A stretch of DNA of 64,000 nucleotides, from assembly GCA_020809705.1 (NCBI GenBank), contig CP085826.1, forward strand, positions 992,001 through 1,056,000, in the 5' to 3' direction. Below the pieces are notes generated by a model, which saw only the letters and a list, made by a program, of their open reading frames with translations, made no database searches and was not told the origin of the DNA. Below, piece after piece: positions 46,516 through 59,148 of this stretch. The stretch's first letter is position 1. Every line of letters begins with the position of its first letter. The position numbers and the translations under genes are program-made. The stretch is from Calonectria ilicicola. Lineage: Eukaryota; Ascomycota; Sordariomycetes; Hypocreales; Nectriaceae.

Positions 46516-48133
46516 TTCTAGTTTACGATTGCTATAGACGTTAGATATGATTAGTCAGTTGTACATAGGAGGCGCCGTTTACCTCTTAATGAGCCACCAA
46601 CCTTCATGCCGCTAAATCTACATCTGTGCGCGATTTTCCCTTCCCCTGCTGCCTCCGGCGGAGCCCCTTTGGGAGCGTTAGAGGCAGTATCGGATGTTCC
46701 TGATTGGAACTGACAATGGAAATAGTGTAGATACGTTTGACGTCAAAGGCTTACGCCTCGCGATTACGTTATACGGGAGACGCAGTCGATAGTCTGTCGA
46801 CGGGCAGAGGGGCTGGCGAAGGGCGGATCCAGGTGAGGAGAAATGGTTCGATTCCGATGCACGTGACTCTCGGACTTAGCGCTCCTGTTCGAAACTCTAA
46901 ACCATGTTCACAGGATGAACAGGGGAAAGCGACCGAACTACCCTGCAGAATTCCATGTTACCTTGTTGCCGTGATAGTATAAAGAAATCTACGCGTTGTC
47001 GCTTGTTTAAAGCATCGTCGTTGGTGCATGTGTCATGTCACTCACTTAGTTCATCCATTAACTACAGTCTAGGCAAAGTTTCCGCCACCGATGTGGCTAA
47101 TGATTTAGTCCACTATCACTCGAGATCATATCATTCCCCCAATTCATTTTTATGGGTCTTCTCATTCTGTTTTTTTCTAGTCCCTGGCAAGATCGGAACT
47201 AGCCTTATATGTGACCTCGATGCCGATTTGAAGCATGTGGCGGGAGCAAGACGATGCCGCAGGGTGGTCGGAAAATATTATCCCACCCATTGGATGCAAT
47301 CAAATAGCCCAATAATAAAATCAAAGAAATTCAAGATATTAAACATAATGCTTTGACAACTTTTTTTTTGGATTTAACTATAATAATTGTTATTTTATTA
47401 TATACTTTTTTTTTAGGTATGTTAAGAGCGAAATTTACATTTTGCCACGTTGTTCATTACCAGTGGGCTTGTGTTTAACAAAATCTCCGCAAGCAAAATG
47501 TCTTACTAGAGATGAGCCATCCCGGTATTAGTAATCTAAACCTGGGTGGTACTCCGTGGAGACGAATTCAGCCGCAGTGAAACCTGAAATTTGCCACCCT
47601 TAGTTTGTGGAAAGAAGTGAAGAGCCCACAATACCACCACAACATCACAATCTAGTTGGTGGCACTGTTTGGATATTGCGGAAATCCGATATTTGGCACC
47701 GGATTGCTGAATTTCAAGCAGGGAAACCAAAAGTGAGACATCAAACCATCACCTGGTTGCCTACTTGACTACCCTATCATTAAATTAGTATAGCCAAAGG
47801 CATTACTTCTAGTTGGCCATATCTCCTTGGGACCTTTTTATTTATACCCTTAGGCCTTCAGCTATCAGATCACTGACCTCATTAATTATTTCTTTCTCTA
47901 GAGTGCTGGTTTTGATGTATTCTGTTTTTTGTTCCTGACTTGAGCCGCATCGCGCATTTGCCTTTGGAAGCATTCCATCACTTTGCGCCCTAACCATTTT
48001 GGGGTTTTGTTCAGCTTAAAAGAGAAACTTACTTTCCTCGTCCCGAATTGTTTCTTAAACTCACCCTTCACGATGCGGTCATCGTATTTTTCATTCTTCC
48101 TCATCGATGTGACTATGTTTGTTGTCTGCCACA
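46516..48133. other. Intergenic
   Basis: About 1.6 kb, AT-rich, with two poly-T runs near 47360 and 47410. No gene supported. A 'ggttcgattcc' at about 46846 looks like a tRNA T-arm but has no stems to match. Confidence 0.45.
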
Positions 48134-50157
48134 ATGAAGGATCCCACACCGTCCACCAAAAATGTCAAGATCGACGAGATTGGGTATGTGGGGCAGGACA
48201 ACATGGCGAACGGTAACCATGGGATTTCTTTGGACATATCGGAAAAGGCGGCCATGAAATCAGGTCCCTCGAGCTGGATTGACGGCTTCCGCCGCGCCGA
48301 CCGGCGCTCCGTTCAATTAGACAAGATGCCATACAGCCTGAATGAAGCGCTGAAGATACCCGAAGACCATGGGAGCCATTACTACGACTTGGGGGCTGCA
48401 AATCTGAGGACCGCCAATACATATCTTGTGAGGGATCTCAAGGGACGACACCTTCAAATGATCGCATTCGGTGGCGCTATTGGTAAACTCAACCTGACAC
48501 ACCGCAGCTATTCTATGTTATTGACACGAGATAATAGGTACTGGCCTTTTCGTAGCTTCTGGGAGCTCCCTTGCTACCGGGGGACCGGGAAGCCTCTTTT
48601 TGGCATTTCTGACGCACAGCCTCTTGCAATATAGCACCATGCAGGCGTTGGCAGAACTTTGTGTTGTATTTCCCATCTCTGGTTCGTTTTCATCCTTTTC
48701 AACCCGATTTCTCGACCCTTCATGGGGGTTTGCCATGGGATGGAAGTAAGTATTCTACCTCGATTTACTAGAATATAAATCAAGCCCTATGGTCTTCAAT
48801 TTTCTTAAAGAAATTAGCTAAGCCCTTGAAAGTTACTGTCTCCAATGGCTCTTTGCTCTCCCAATGGAAATCGTCGCGGGCGCTTACACCATTTCCTATT
48901 GGAATAGCGAATTAAACAAATCTTTATTTGTCGCCATATTCCTAACGTTGGTGGTCATTATTAACCTCTTTGGAGTTAGAGCCTACGGAGAAGCAGAATC
49001 AATATTTTCCATTATCAAAGTCACGGCTGTTGTCAGTTTTATGTACGTACTGATCCAACCCATGTTCATCATATTCAAGGCTAATTTACTGTACTAGCTT
49101 GCTTGGCGTGATTATCAATATTGGTGGCCATCCCGACAGTGGATATATTGGGTGGCAGTATTGGTATAACCCAGGTGCCTTCAATAATGGCATCAAGGGT
49201 TTTTGTACCGTCATTGTCAATTCATCTGCAGCGTTTGCCGGGACAGAGCTTATTGGTCTGGCCGCAGCTGAGGCCACCAATCCCCGCAAGTCCCTCCCTT
49301 CAGCTATTAAGCATGTCTTTTGGCGTGTTTCTATATTTTATTGCGTCTCACTATTACTTATCGGACTCCTTGTTCCCTACACGGATGCTCGCCTCTTGGG
49401 TTCGATGAGCGAGGCTGATGCACGAGCTAGCCCATTTGTGATTGCCATCGAGACCGCAGGCATTACAATACTACCTAGTGTCATGAATACTGTTATTCTT
49501 CTTGCTGTTGTCAGTGTTGGAAACTCTTGTGTCTATGGTTCCTCCAGGACGTTGCTTGCCTTGGCAGAACAATCACATGCCCCCCGGATGTTTTTATATG
49601 TCGACCAACAGGGCCGGCCATTGATCGCTATTCTCGTTTCATGCAGTGTTGGGCTGCTAGCCTTTTTGGCAGATTTAAAAGACAACGGCGTTATATTTAA
49701 CTGGCTTCTTTCGATTAGCGGCTTGTGCATGCTGTGCACTTGGGGCAGCATATGTCTGTGCCACATCCGCTTCCGCAAAGCTTGGGCCGCTGAATCAAAA
49801 ACGTTGGAGCAATTGCCATTTCGGTCATCTGTCGGAACCATCGGTTCTCAAATTTCGCTCGTTGGGTTTGTTGTTATAATAATCGGCCAAATTTGGATCG
49901 CTATTTCACCACTGGACACATCGGGTGGCCCTGCCGCTAGGGCGCAAAGCTTCTTTCTACGCATCATGGCTTTGCCTGTCATTATGATATTTTATGTCGC
50001 ACATAAATTATGGTTTCGAACACGAGTTGTTCGAATTTCCAAGATGGACATCTCTACAGGCCGGCGATACTCGCGAGCGCACATCTTGATGGAGCAGGAG
50101 AGAGAGGAGAAGCGGACTTGGCCGATGTGGAAAAAGATATACCATCATCTTTGCTGA
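48134..50157 (+). CDS. Amino-acid permease (APC superfamily, fungal YAT type)
   Basis: Four exons (48134-48482, 48538-48745, 48833-49042, 49098-50157) total 1827 nt, 608 aa. Splicing restores the invariant first transmembrane stretch 'MIAFGGAIGTGLFV' across intron 1, 'GWNYCLQWLFALPMEI' across intron 2 and 'SFILLGVIINIGGHP' across intron 3. Later motifs include 'GTELIGLAAAEATNPRKSLPSAI', typical of the yeast amino-acid transporter family (Gap1/Agp/Dip5 and relatives). About 12 membrane spans are visible with a ~110-residue cytosolic N-terminus and a basic C-terminal tail. It should import amino acids with protons at the plasma membrane. Substrate range cannot be read from sequence. Confidence 0.9.
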
Positions 50158-50947
50158 AGATGGCGGCATCGATGAGCGTAAAGAAACGATGTGACGGCGA
50201 CGGCAACGGATGCACTGACATAATTTATTTTGTTCCTCGACTAATGCGATCCATTTCCCATGTGTATTGGTGCAAAAAATTGTGTGAAATGCCACTAAAG
50301 TCACAAATCATAACAAAACATGGCCGACGAATATGCGACCGTGCCCACGTCGGTTACGATCCGGCCACCCGACGTCATTGTCACGTCAAGTTTCGATTGG
50401 CCTTGGTTGGCTCACAGACCACACATCAATGGGCCCGTATTCACACTTTGGTTAGCCCTCTCTGCTTGGGCCTCATACGGGTATGATTCGCGTTTCAGGG
50501 CGACACTCCCACCGCACCGAATCCTCACCGTTTGATATAAATGACCAACCCCAGCTTGACAAGAATATTAAGACTCCACTGGGGAGTCAGACCAACAACC
50601 TTAAGGGCACGTGGAGACAGACGTGTGGAGTGGAATCGCTAAATTCACAGTGCAACCCAACCATCGCTATTTTAGCCTGTTCAGGGGACACGGTCAAGAA
50701 TTTCATCTCTTGGGTCTGCGGCTGACTTGCAGAGTGGTACGTCCGCGCGTCCCGGTTTGGTAAAGTCGCCAACACGCAGCCCGTATTCAAGCTGCGCCGT
50801 AACTGGGCCAGACTGCCAGCTTGGTCCAATTTTTTCTCCGGAATCATGAGGGATGGACGCTGCTAATATGTTAAACCTGTGAGACTTGCCTCTCTCATGA
50901 CGCTCCTCCTCGAGTCGCGCAGCTTCTGGGCAAATTTTTGATCCAAG
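50158..50947. other. Intergenic
   Basis: Spacer between the permease and the NACHT gene. Overlapping short frames on both strands lack gene features. Confidence 0.4.
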
Positions 50948-53900
50948 ATGGATCCGCCCCCTGTCCTTGCTCTCGCTACCGACGTCGTACAATTTACCCA
51001 TTTTACAGCCAAAAAATGCCGCAGTGTGCAGATGCTTTACGAGTCCGAGGACAGAGCTCTAATTGATGAGATTGCATTCGAGCGCACCGCGGCCGTCTTA
51101 TCGCGGTTTTCGGCTTTGCTCAAGCAGAGGCGGAAATTTAATCACCGCCTGAGCAGATCAACAGAAGCCAACGAACGAGTAAGATTTTTCGCTCCAATTC
51201 GACGCGTCACCCAGTCTAACTGATCGCGCTTAGTCAATTGGCAAGCTAGCTGATGAATGCTCGGGTGTCGCCAAAGAAGCGTCAGCCATTTTCAAAAAGC
51301 TTGATGACATTCACAGAAAGAATTATGCCATCTCCAAAACGCTTGCTTCCATGCGAGCGGCTTGGAAACATGAGGACACTGCCCACTTAATCGACCTAAT
51401 GCAAGCCTACCAGAATCAATTAGCGCTACGCCTGTTACAATATCTCAACGCCACAACCGGGATTGCGGGTGAAACCAAGCGACCAAAGTTTGAAGATATT
51501 GAGCATGATTCGAAAATTGTTGAACTTTTAACCGTGTCCGAAAATAAACTGGATCTTGTCACCCAGCAAGGATCTTTCTCTCACCTGGAACGAATGGGTG
51601 ACACCGACACCATTGGAATATCGCATCACGAAAAGACCTTGGCAGTCATATTGGTGCTTGAGAATGGAGATACTAGAGTAATCGCCTCCAAGGAAACGCC
51701 GCGGCCAATCTTCGAAAATACTCCCCAAACCCTGATGAGGGTAAGGTTGAAGACGATACCAACTGAGGAATCCGTCAGCATCAAGAATTTCAAACCAATC
51801 CAAGACACAGTCCTGCGATGTCTATACTTCAGGAGTTACAGTGACAGAGTCGAAAGCATCAAACCCAGGCATAAATCAACATTCGAATGGGTATTCCAAC
51901 CGCCCAAGGTGGGCGACACACGGCGGACTCCATTTATGGCGTGGTTGGAGGAAGGGGATGGTTGTTATTGGATTAACGGCAACGCTGGATCAGGGAAGTC
52001 GACTTTGATGAAAACGATTTTGAACGACCCCAGAACTACGAAAGGCTTGAAGAAGTGGGCGACCCAGGGAGACCTCGAACTTGTGACTGGCGACTTTTTC
52101 TTTTGGAGCCTGGGATCACGACTGCAACGATCTCAGCATGGGCTAATGAGATCACTACTTTACAGCATTTTGCTTAAGCGCCCACATCTAATATCTGTTG
52201 TTATGCCTGAATTGTGGTTTTCCGGAGCTTCCAACAAAAAAGACGGCACCATAGCTGCCCCATCATTCTCGGAGCTACTGCAGTGGTTTCGTCGATTGCT
52301 AGATGTTGCGACAACTCGATACCGTTTATTCTTTCTCATAGATGGGCTTGACGAGTACGAGGGGGACTTTTCTAATTTAACGGAACTAATCAAGTCAGCC
52401 TCGGCAAACAAGAATGTCAAATTTCTCGTTTCTAGTCGTCCCAGTGAAGCATTCTTCGACACCTTCTCTTCGTTTCCTGGTTTTCGCCTCCAGGATTATT
52501 CGCGCAATGATATTTATAATTACGTCGCCAAGCACTTACAAAGACTCCTTAAATCACACGACGAGCCTGGTTGGAAGACTATTGTTGAACAAATTGTGGA
52601 TAAATCAAGTGGATGTTTTCTTTGGGCGACGCTCGTCATTCAACTACTCCAGACGGGACTTCTAAATTACGATACCCTCACAGCGCTAAGCAGGCGCCTG
52701 AATCAGCTACCATCAGATCTGAATGGCCTGTATGCTGCCATGCTAAACCAGATGTCCAAAGCAAACCGAAAGCGAGCGTCGGAACTTTTCCAGATCGCGT
52801 TGTTGGCATTGGACACCCAGAGGGAAAGAGGCCCATTGACGCCGTTGCAGATGCATTTTGCAACCCTAGGCGATTCTGAAGTATCCAAGGCTGAGATAGA
52901 GTCGATTCCTATCCAAGAGGAAAAAAGACTCGGCGACCTGATAAAGAAGACCCTCCGATCCCAGTGTGCCGGCATTCTCGAGGTCCAATCCATCAACTAT
53001 AGAATGGAGGGACTTCTATCCCCGTCCATCTTCAAGCATCGAATTGTTGGATTCGTCCACCGAACAGCTGTCGAATTCTTGCGCACCCCTGAAATATGGG
53101 ATGTGCTGCTCAGATTGACAGATGGTACAGCATTCAATCCAGCAGGTAATCTTTGCCGATCCGCAATTATGTTATGCAAAACTGCTCCAGTTGAAAGAAC
53201 TATTAAGATCGACGAATCCGCTTTATGGTACTTCATGGACAGTGCGATGCGATACGCATCCATGGCCGAGAGCCAGAAACATATTGTGGCGCCAGAGTGT
53301 ATCCAGGAATTGGACCGAGCTGTTTCGCACAGGTGGGAAAGGGCAAGCTATTATTCTTACGGTTCGCAGTCTCAAAGCACAAAGGGGGCTCACTGGACCA
53401 TTGCATACAAGCTTGGATCTGAAAACGTGGAATATAACAAGGATCACCTGGCAGTTTTATTGGCACCAGCAGCAATACCGCTCTGCTTCCACTCCTTGGC
53501 AGTGTTCCATTGCCTCACAAGCTTTTTAGAAAGCGTCCCTGCAGATCCAAAAGCGGGACCTGCAGGTAGCCAAGCTGCCAGACTGCTGCACGACGCGACA
53601 AGAAATTTGTTGTTTGACCGCCCTTGGCCTGACCGCAAAGCCATGACTTTGCGATGTGCTAAAATATCCCACCTTCTCCTCAAGCAGGGAGCCGATCCGA
53701 ACGCCAAATTTGGCAGTTCCCAAGAAAGTGCGTGGGATCTGATGCTCAAGTTTGGGGTGAAACAGGTGGCCAAGAAATATCAATTCCGAAGGCAATTCCA
53801 CAGGGAAGGTCTTGCGTATCATTTCTCCAACCTTCTTGTCGCCTTTGTTCAGCATAATGCGGATGTCAACAATTCGGTATTACATCATGAAACACGCTCC

Positions 53901-54227
53901 GACAAGGGAGGGAAGAGTGAAGAAGTGTTCTATTCCGCATTCAAGGTGATCGATCTGCTATTCTCCGATACAGAGGGTGCAGATGAGGTCCCTGAACCAT
54001 TAAGCCCGTCGTCTTACTCCGAAGCAGAGGCTCACAGTCCGGAGATGATGACTATATATGATAATTTGAAGAAGTTGATGAGCCAGAAAGGTGCTGTAGC
54101 GGAGACATATACTGAGTCTCACGCTATGCAATGGGACGCACCAGAGAAAGATGATAATGGTAAATGGTGGGCAAAGGTTAAAAAGGCCAAGAGGAGATCA
54201 CTAAGAGTTTGGATGAAAAAAAAGTAA
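50948..54227 (+). CDS. NACHT-type STAND NTPase (intact)
   Basis: Two exons (50948-51178 and 51234-54227), with a 55-nt intron (branch CTAAC), give 3225 nt, 1074 aa. The N-terminal ~220 residues are helical (MDPPPVLALATDVVQFTHF), as in fungal STAND proteins. Then comes 'FEWVFQPPKVGD' and the NACHT domain with Walker A GNAGSGKSTL near 326 and Walker B 'LFFLIDGLDEYEG' near 441-453, plus 'FLVSSRPSEAF'. A helical region of the kind found in fungal NACHT proteins follows ('SGCFLWATLVIQLLQ', 'RRLNQLPSDLNGLYAAML'). After it are 'GFVHRTAVEFLRT' and an ankyrin-like C-terminal part ('LLLKQGADPNAKFG'). It is a paralog in architecture of the broken gene at 16780 but without the acidic insert. The family acts in non-self recognition and regulated cell death. 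Confidence 0.88.
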
Positions 54228-55695
54228 TCATGTACTTATTTATTAGTAATTGAAGGGAATGACCATATTGAGGTTTCCATAATGTTTATGCTCTCTTCCA
54301 AGTAATTTGAGACCACCAAGTTGTTTGATAGGCCACTTAATTTACTGTGCAATACGCATCACTCCCGTGCAGAAGAGGAGACTTCGGAGAGTAGTAGTTT
54401 AGAAATAGTCCTGCATCTTGACTCCTATTCCACATATCCCAAGATCGTAAGATTATAGAAATCTACTATCCAGTAGTTTGAATTAAACGGCATCGATGGG
54501 TTCTCAGTTCTACTCGAGTTCGATGGCGAAATTTGGGACAAGCTTCGGCCATGACCATCAGAGACATCGATAGCTGCAACTTGGTCAATGACGAGTGTTG
54601 CGGGTCAGTTTTGGTGGCACACAAAGCTTTTTGCACCTCCAACCAATGAAAAGACTGAAGAGATGCTTGTGGTCAATAAATTAGGTTAAAGCATTATTTA
54701 TAGTAAATAAAATTATTTCTACATGGGCTAGTGCGCGTCATAGAAGCTGCGGCATGAGGTAGGTGGAGGCCCATTGCCGTACAAAGTTCAACAAATGACT
54801 CGGGTCGGAGCGGTTTCGCATTATTAGTTGGTGGAAGCCTTGGTGTGTGGCTCTTTATGGCAGAATTGTCTGAGCACATCTATCTGTTTCCGCCACCTAA
54901 ACCAATATTTTCCAGTTCATTAAAATGATAGATAGGTATGAAAAATCATGGTCTCTCAGATAGCCAGTCACAATTCTATTACTCTCATTTTATTAGGGTT
55001 ATAATATGACCAATGCTTGTTATACGCAGACCAGGTAATCTCGATCTACCAGAACTCTACATGTTAAGATTGCGTTTGACCCCCTGGACTATTCACCTAG
55101 TACACGCCCAAATCCACGTCTCAATTTGCTCAGGGTTTTCTTTCCGGCATTTCATACTGTGAACGTCATAGAGATATGTGGCCAAGATAGGCAGATTCCG
55201 CTATCCGATGTTTGTGGCTGACCGGATCGAGAGCTAAATTGTCTCAGATGTGGAATTCGAATCGTTTGCAAATCGCGAATAAACTGTCAACAGATCAGCA
55301 AGTCTATGTGAAGAACATGCCAACAATTTCTTCCATTCTAACTGTCAAGGGATTTAGATATCAACCAATTCTAAGTAAATGTATCCATTGATCATCTTGT
55401 AATAAATTAAATGCAAGTAGATAATGGTCGAGTAAACCTTGACCTACAGCAAACTTTATGATTGTATTAGAGCTCAAGTCATTTCGGTTTTAGAGTGTCT
55501 TTGGTGGAACCCACAGGCCGCATACCGCACACCGCATTCAACGCCAAGTCACATGCCTGCCACAAGCCCAATGTCGACTTACTTGTTTTTAAGAGCAGCA
55601 TTTTCCTCCATGATCTAGTTCCATCAATCAAAAATCACTCCTCTATAAAAATTACTCCCACAGAAAGAAACCCGGCCAATCCGAAATATCCCACA
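54228..55695. other. Intergenic with TATA box before the ML-domain gene
   Basis: AT-rich spacer, no gene supported. TCTATAAAAAT near 55641-55651 is a good TATA element about 50 nt before the ATG at 55696. Confidence 0.5.
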
Positions 55696-56292
55696 ATGAG
55701 AATTTCAATCATCACCACTATCTTTGCCGCTTTAGTCCCGGCCCTCGCCGATGACCTCAAGGTTCCTGGACAGTCCCCCGTGGAATTTTGCGATGGCGAT
55801 CGAACCAAAAACCTCCTCACGATCAGCAAAGTGGATTTAACTCCTAACCCTCCCCAAGCGTACGCCACCGTTTTATTCCTAATGAGTGACAAGAACGCGA
55901 CAAAACTAACATCTAACAGTGGCAAACCGTTGCATATTGTTGGTTCGGGTAAAGTGTCGCAAGTAATCCAGCAGGGCGCTTACGCCAAAGTCGTCGTCAA
56001 GTATGGCCAAATTCAACTTCTTTCTAAAGTTTTTGATATTTGTGAACAAAGTGCCAAAGTGGGCGTGAATTGCCCGATTCAGGCCGGTGATGTCAATCTC
56101 GATACAACATTTGACATGCCATCAGTGATTCCTCCGGTATGAATGATCTATCTCCCATCCAACTCAAAGTCTAATTTTATTTAGGGAATCTACAATGTCT
56201 CGTCTGATGTTTTTGATATTAACGACGGTCGAATTACTTGCCTCAAAGCATCAGTCAAATTTGGCACAGCAGGTCTAGGCTCAGATCTCTAA
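55696..56292 (+). CDS. Phosphatidylglycerol/phosphatidylinositol transfer protein (ML domain)
   Basis: Two exons (55696-56136 and 56185-56292, 48-nt intron) give 549 nt, 182 aa. The open frame extends upstream, but the ATG at 55696 gives a clear signal peptide (MRISIITTIFAALVPALA), so it is the start. The mature protein has the MD-2-related lipid-recognition pattern: 'SPVEFCDGDRTKNLLTISKVDLTPNPPQAYATV', two Cys in 'FDICEQSAKVGVNCPIQAG' and, after the splice, 'PPGIYNVSSDVFDIN' and 'ITCLKASVKF'. This is the fungal PG/PI-transfer/NPC2-like family, which binds and moves phospholipids or sterols in the secretory route or vacuole. Length and Cys pattern fit the family. Confidence 0.9.
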
Positions 56293-56574
56293 TCAGAAAG
56301 CAACTTTTAAACCTACATTTAAAATCATGGAGATAGTTCTATATTCAAGGCCGAGGATAAACAGTTTGGTCGATAACTAACATGATTCACTCAACTTTAC
56401 TGAGCCTCACGTGATTTGTGTAATCATCTCATAGTTTTAGCGCAAGTTCAACCTCAATTCACAGATGATATTCATCATCAACAAAAGCCAAGTGCACAAA
56501 CATTCAAGAATATGTGGTGATAAAGTCATATTTGAGCAAATCAGTCGTAATTAAAGACATGTCTTTTATGTCTC

Positions 56575-58205
56575 TCAAGCATCCTCTACGTCGGCTTTTC
56601 CATGAGTTGTAGAAATCCCATTTTCCTCAATGCTTTGTGTTTCAGCCTCCAGTGTTCTCTTTTGCTCATTTTTATGAGCCAAGTAAGATAGTCCTCCAGA
56701 CCAGATAATCAGGGCAATACAGCAGGCAATCATAGCCCACATACCTTTCTGAAATATGTTGTTAGCAATGTACAGATAATTGACGAGACGGGTTTCTTAC
56801 ATGAAACCAAGGTGCAGTGGAGGCTCCATAAAAGATGAGACTCCACCAAGCATTGACAGCATTGCTGCCCAGGTTCATGCCTGCAAGAACAACAGCACGG
56901 AAAACTTCACCCTCGTAGCGCATGGCATCGTTGCACCATGCAAAGAAGGTAGCTTGGCAAGCATAGATTGATCCGGACAAATAGTACGCAACAAATGTGA
57001 TGGTCGTCGAGTTGGAACTTGTTGGGTTTGTAGCGGCCACTAAAATCATAATTGAAGTTACGATGCCGAGAATGCCGATGAAGTAACCGACCAAATATCG
57101 CTTTCCGCCAAGGAAGTCGGTCAAGGTTGCCCAAAACAAGGTAGAGATAATTCCAACTGCAGGAACTCCAGTGGGGTAGTTGTTCATTTGCGACACGGTA
57201 TACTCGTGGGTTGGGTGGTTCTGGAGGTAAAGTGCGAGGAGCGAATTGCTGCTGAACGATTCCGTCTCTCCTGCAATGATCCATAGGATGACGAATCCCC
57301 ACCAATACCAAGATGTCAAGACTTTCTTAACAAAGCTCAGAGTAAAGGGAGAGGTGGCTTCTTTTTCCACCAGAGGTACGCGAGCTCTTGCAAGAGCACG
57401 CTCCTCCTCGGTCAGATAAAAGGCTGTTGTGGTGTGAGGGGTGTCTGGGAAGAAGATGGCACCGTAAATGGCTACCGGGACGGTGATGAGGCCATCAATG
57501 ATGAATAGCCAGCGCCATCCACTCATACCTTGCAAACCGTCCATACTCTTGTGAATGCCCGTCTGGATGAAACCACCAATCATGGTTCCCGCAAGTCCAG
57601 ATGCAGTAAAAATACCACTGCGCTTACCCAACTCACGCTCAGTATACCATGATCCCAGGATATAGTGGGTGCCAACAAATGAAGAGGATTCGCAAATGCC
57701 TTGGAAGAAGCGAATTGCCATTATTGAGCGCGGGTTATGGACAGAGGCAGTTACCATTGTCAGTCCAGCCCAAATCAGAATCATGGTCGGAAACCAAATG
57801 CGGGGCTTGACATATTGAAGAGACAGATTAGAAGGAATCTGGCCCAACACATAGCTAATCTTGTCATTAGTATCCAGTGAATCCACCTATTAACTAAGTA
57901 GAGGGAGTGCTCTACGTCGCTGACGTACCCAACGGTGAAACAGGTGTTGATTTGATTCAATTGGTCTCCTACAAAGCCGAGTTCGGCTTTCATGCCAGAA
58001 ACATAGGCATTAGCTAAGTTGGAGCGATCGAGCTATGAACATGAGACAGAGTCCATATAATTATGGGTTGGGTTACACTTACGTAGTTGACGAAATAACT
58101 GAGACAGCAGAATGTGAGAATGAAAAAGTCAATCTTCTGAACCAGCATCCGCTCCCCTGGCTGGTAGGTAGTGTTTAAATACTCGCGAATCTTGGATCGC
58201 GACAT
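56575..58205 (-). CDS. MFS permease, Dal5/Tna1-like (anion:cation symporter family)
   Basis: Four exons (58205-58083, 58032-57929, 57854-56801, 56748-56575) give 1455 nt, 484 aa. The start MSRSKIREYL and the third exon read a 12-helix MFS protein. 'LDRSNLANAYVSGMKAEL', restored by intron 1, is the classic signature of this family. 'RFFQGICESSSFVG' and 'WRWLFIIDGLITVPVAI' also fit, as does the C-terminal 'WAMIACCIALIIWSGGL'. Members take up allantoate, nicotinate, pantothenate, biotin or related carboxylates with H+ at the plasma membrane. It is divergent from the amidase at 59149, so a shared promoter and joint regulation are likely. The second intron is 74 nt with branch CTAATGAC. Confidence 0.9.
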
Positions 58206-59148
58206 TTTGAAAATGTAGATTCAGAATGGGGCGACTGTTGAAACTGGACACTCGTGGCAGGGATGAAAGGAGGAGAGGGGACGACATTCAAAATTGCGAA
58301 CTATAGGCTATATTTGTATTTCAGCGCCTTCGCACGGCTTATCATGAATACACAGGCACTGGTTAACCCCGGAGTGTAGAATCATGCTAAAATCAGGACC
58401 TGGTCAATAGCCTGGTATCTGCTGGAGCGACGCGAATCATTGCAAATGGCGGCCTGTTTGTTCGATACGTGGCTCCACCGCTCCCAATCGGTGCGATATC
58501 TTCACATTATGGCCCTTGCTGACTCGAACATTGTTACGCCGAGACGGGGATTCTACCAGCCTCTATCTGCGGGGAAATAAAGGCAGTCTTTGGGCATTGC
58601 GATAGGCCTAGTACAATCTCCCTTGTCAATTTTGTTTGCCTTCCTATTTCGGTAGTCTATCTACCGCCCCACACATTCAAGATAATGTTCCTCGTGAGAC
58701 GATACGGGTCGAATCCCTACATTTTGAGCTTGGCAGAATGCGGAGGTAATTGTAGAAAGTTGATCAAGTGGTCTGAATGCTTGATCTCGTTTACAAAGGA
58801 TAGCCGAAGCTGAATCCCGTCCAATCTTGGCCCAGGGGCCACAAGATTAGCCGTTAGCCCCGTGTTGCCGTGGAGTTGGCCCCATCTGCACGGACACAAT
58901 CAGCCAATCTCTTCATATTCCCGGTCCGGTTTTCGCAGCTTCGGGGCCAGGTGGGTTAATAAACAGTGTTGTCAGTGGGGATGAGAGTCGGATAACGGTT
59001 TGCCCCACCTCAACCGATTTCCCTTTTTAGAAGGGAATCAAACCTGATGACCGAGCATCGAGGTGTTTATATACTCTTCTTATCCCGTGAGCTTCGTCTT
59101 TAGCGCGTAAGTGTAATCACGCCGTTAATCAATATCAAGCCCAGCAGC
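58206..59148. other. Divergent promoter of permease and amidase
   Basis: About 0.94 kb. TATATA at 59068-59073 lies about 75 nt before the amidase ATG. No gene recognised inside. Confidence 0.5.

Noticed and set aside
46840..46870. ggttcgattcc resembling a tRNA T-arm
   Set aside because: The flanking bases do not form a T-stem and no D-arm or anticodon arm lies upstream.
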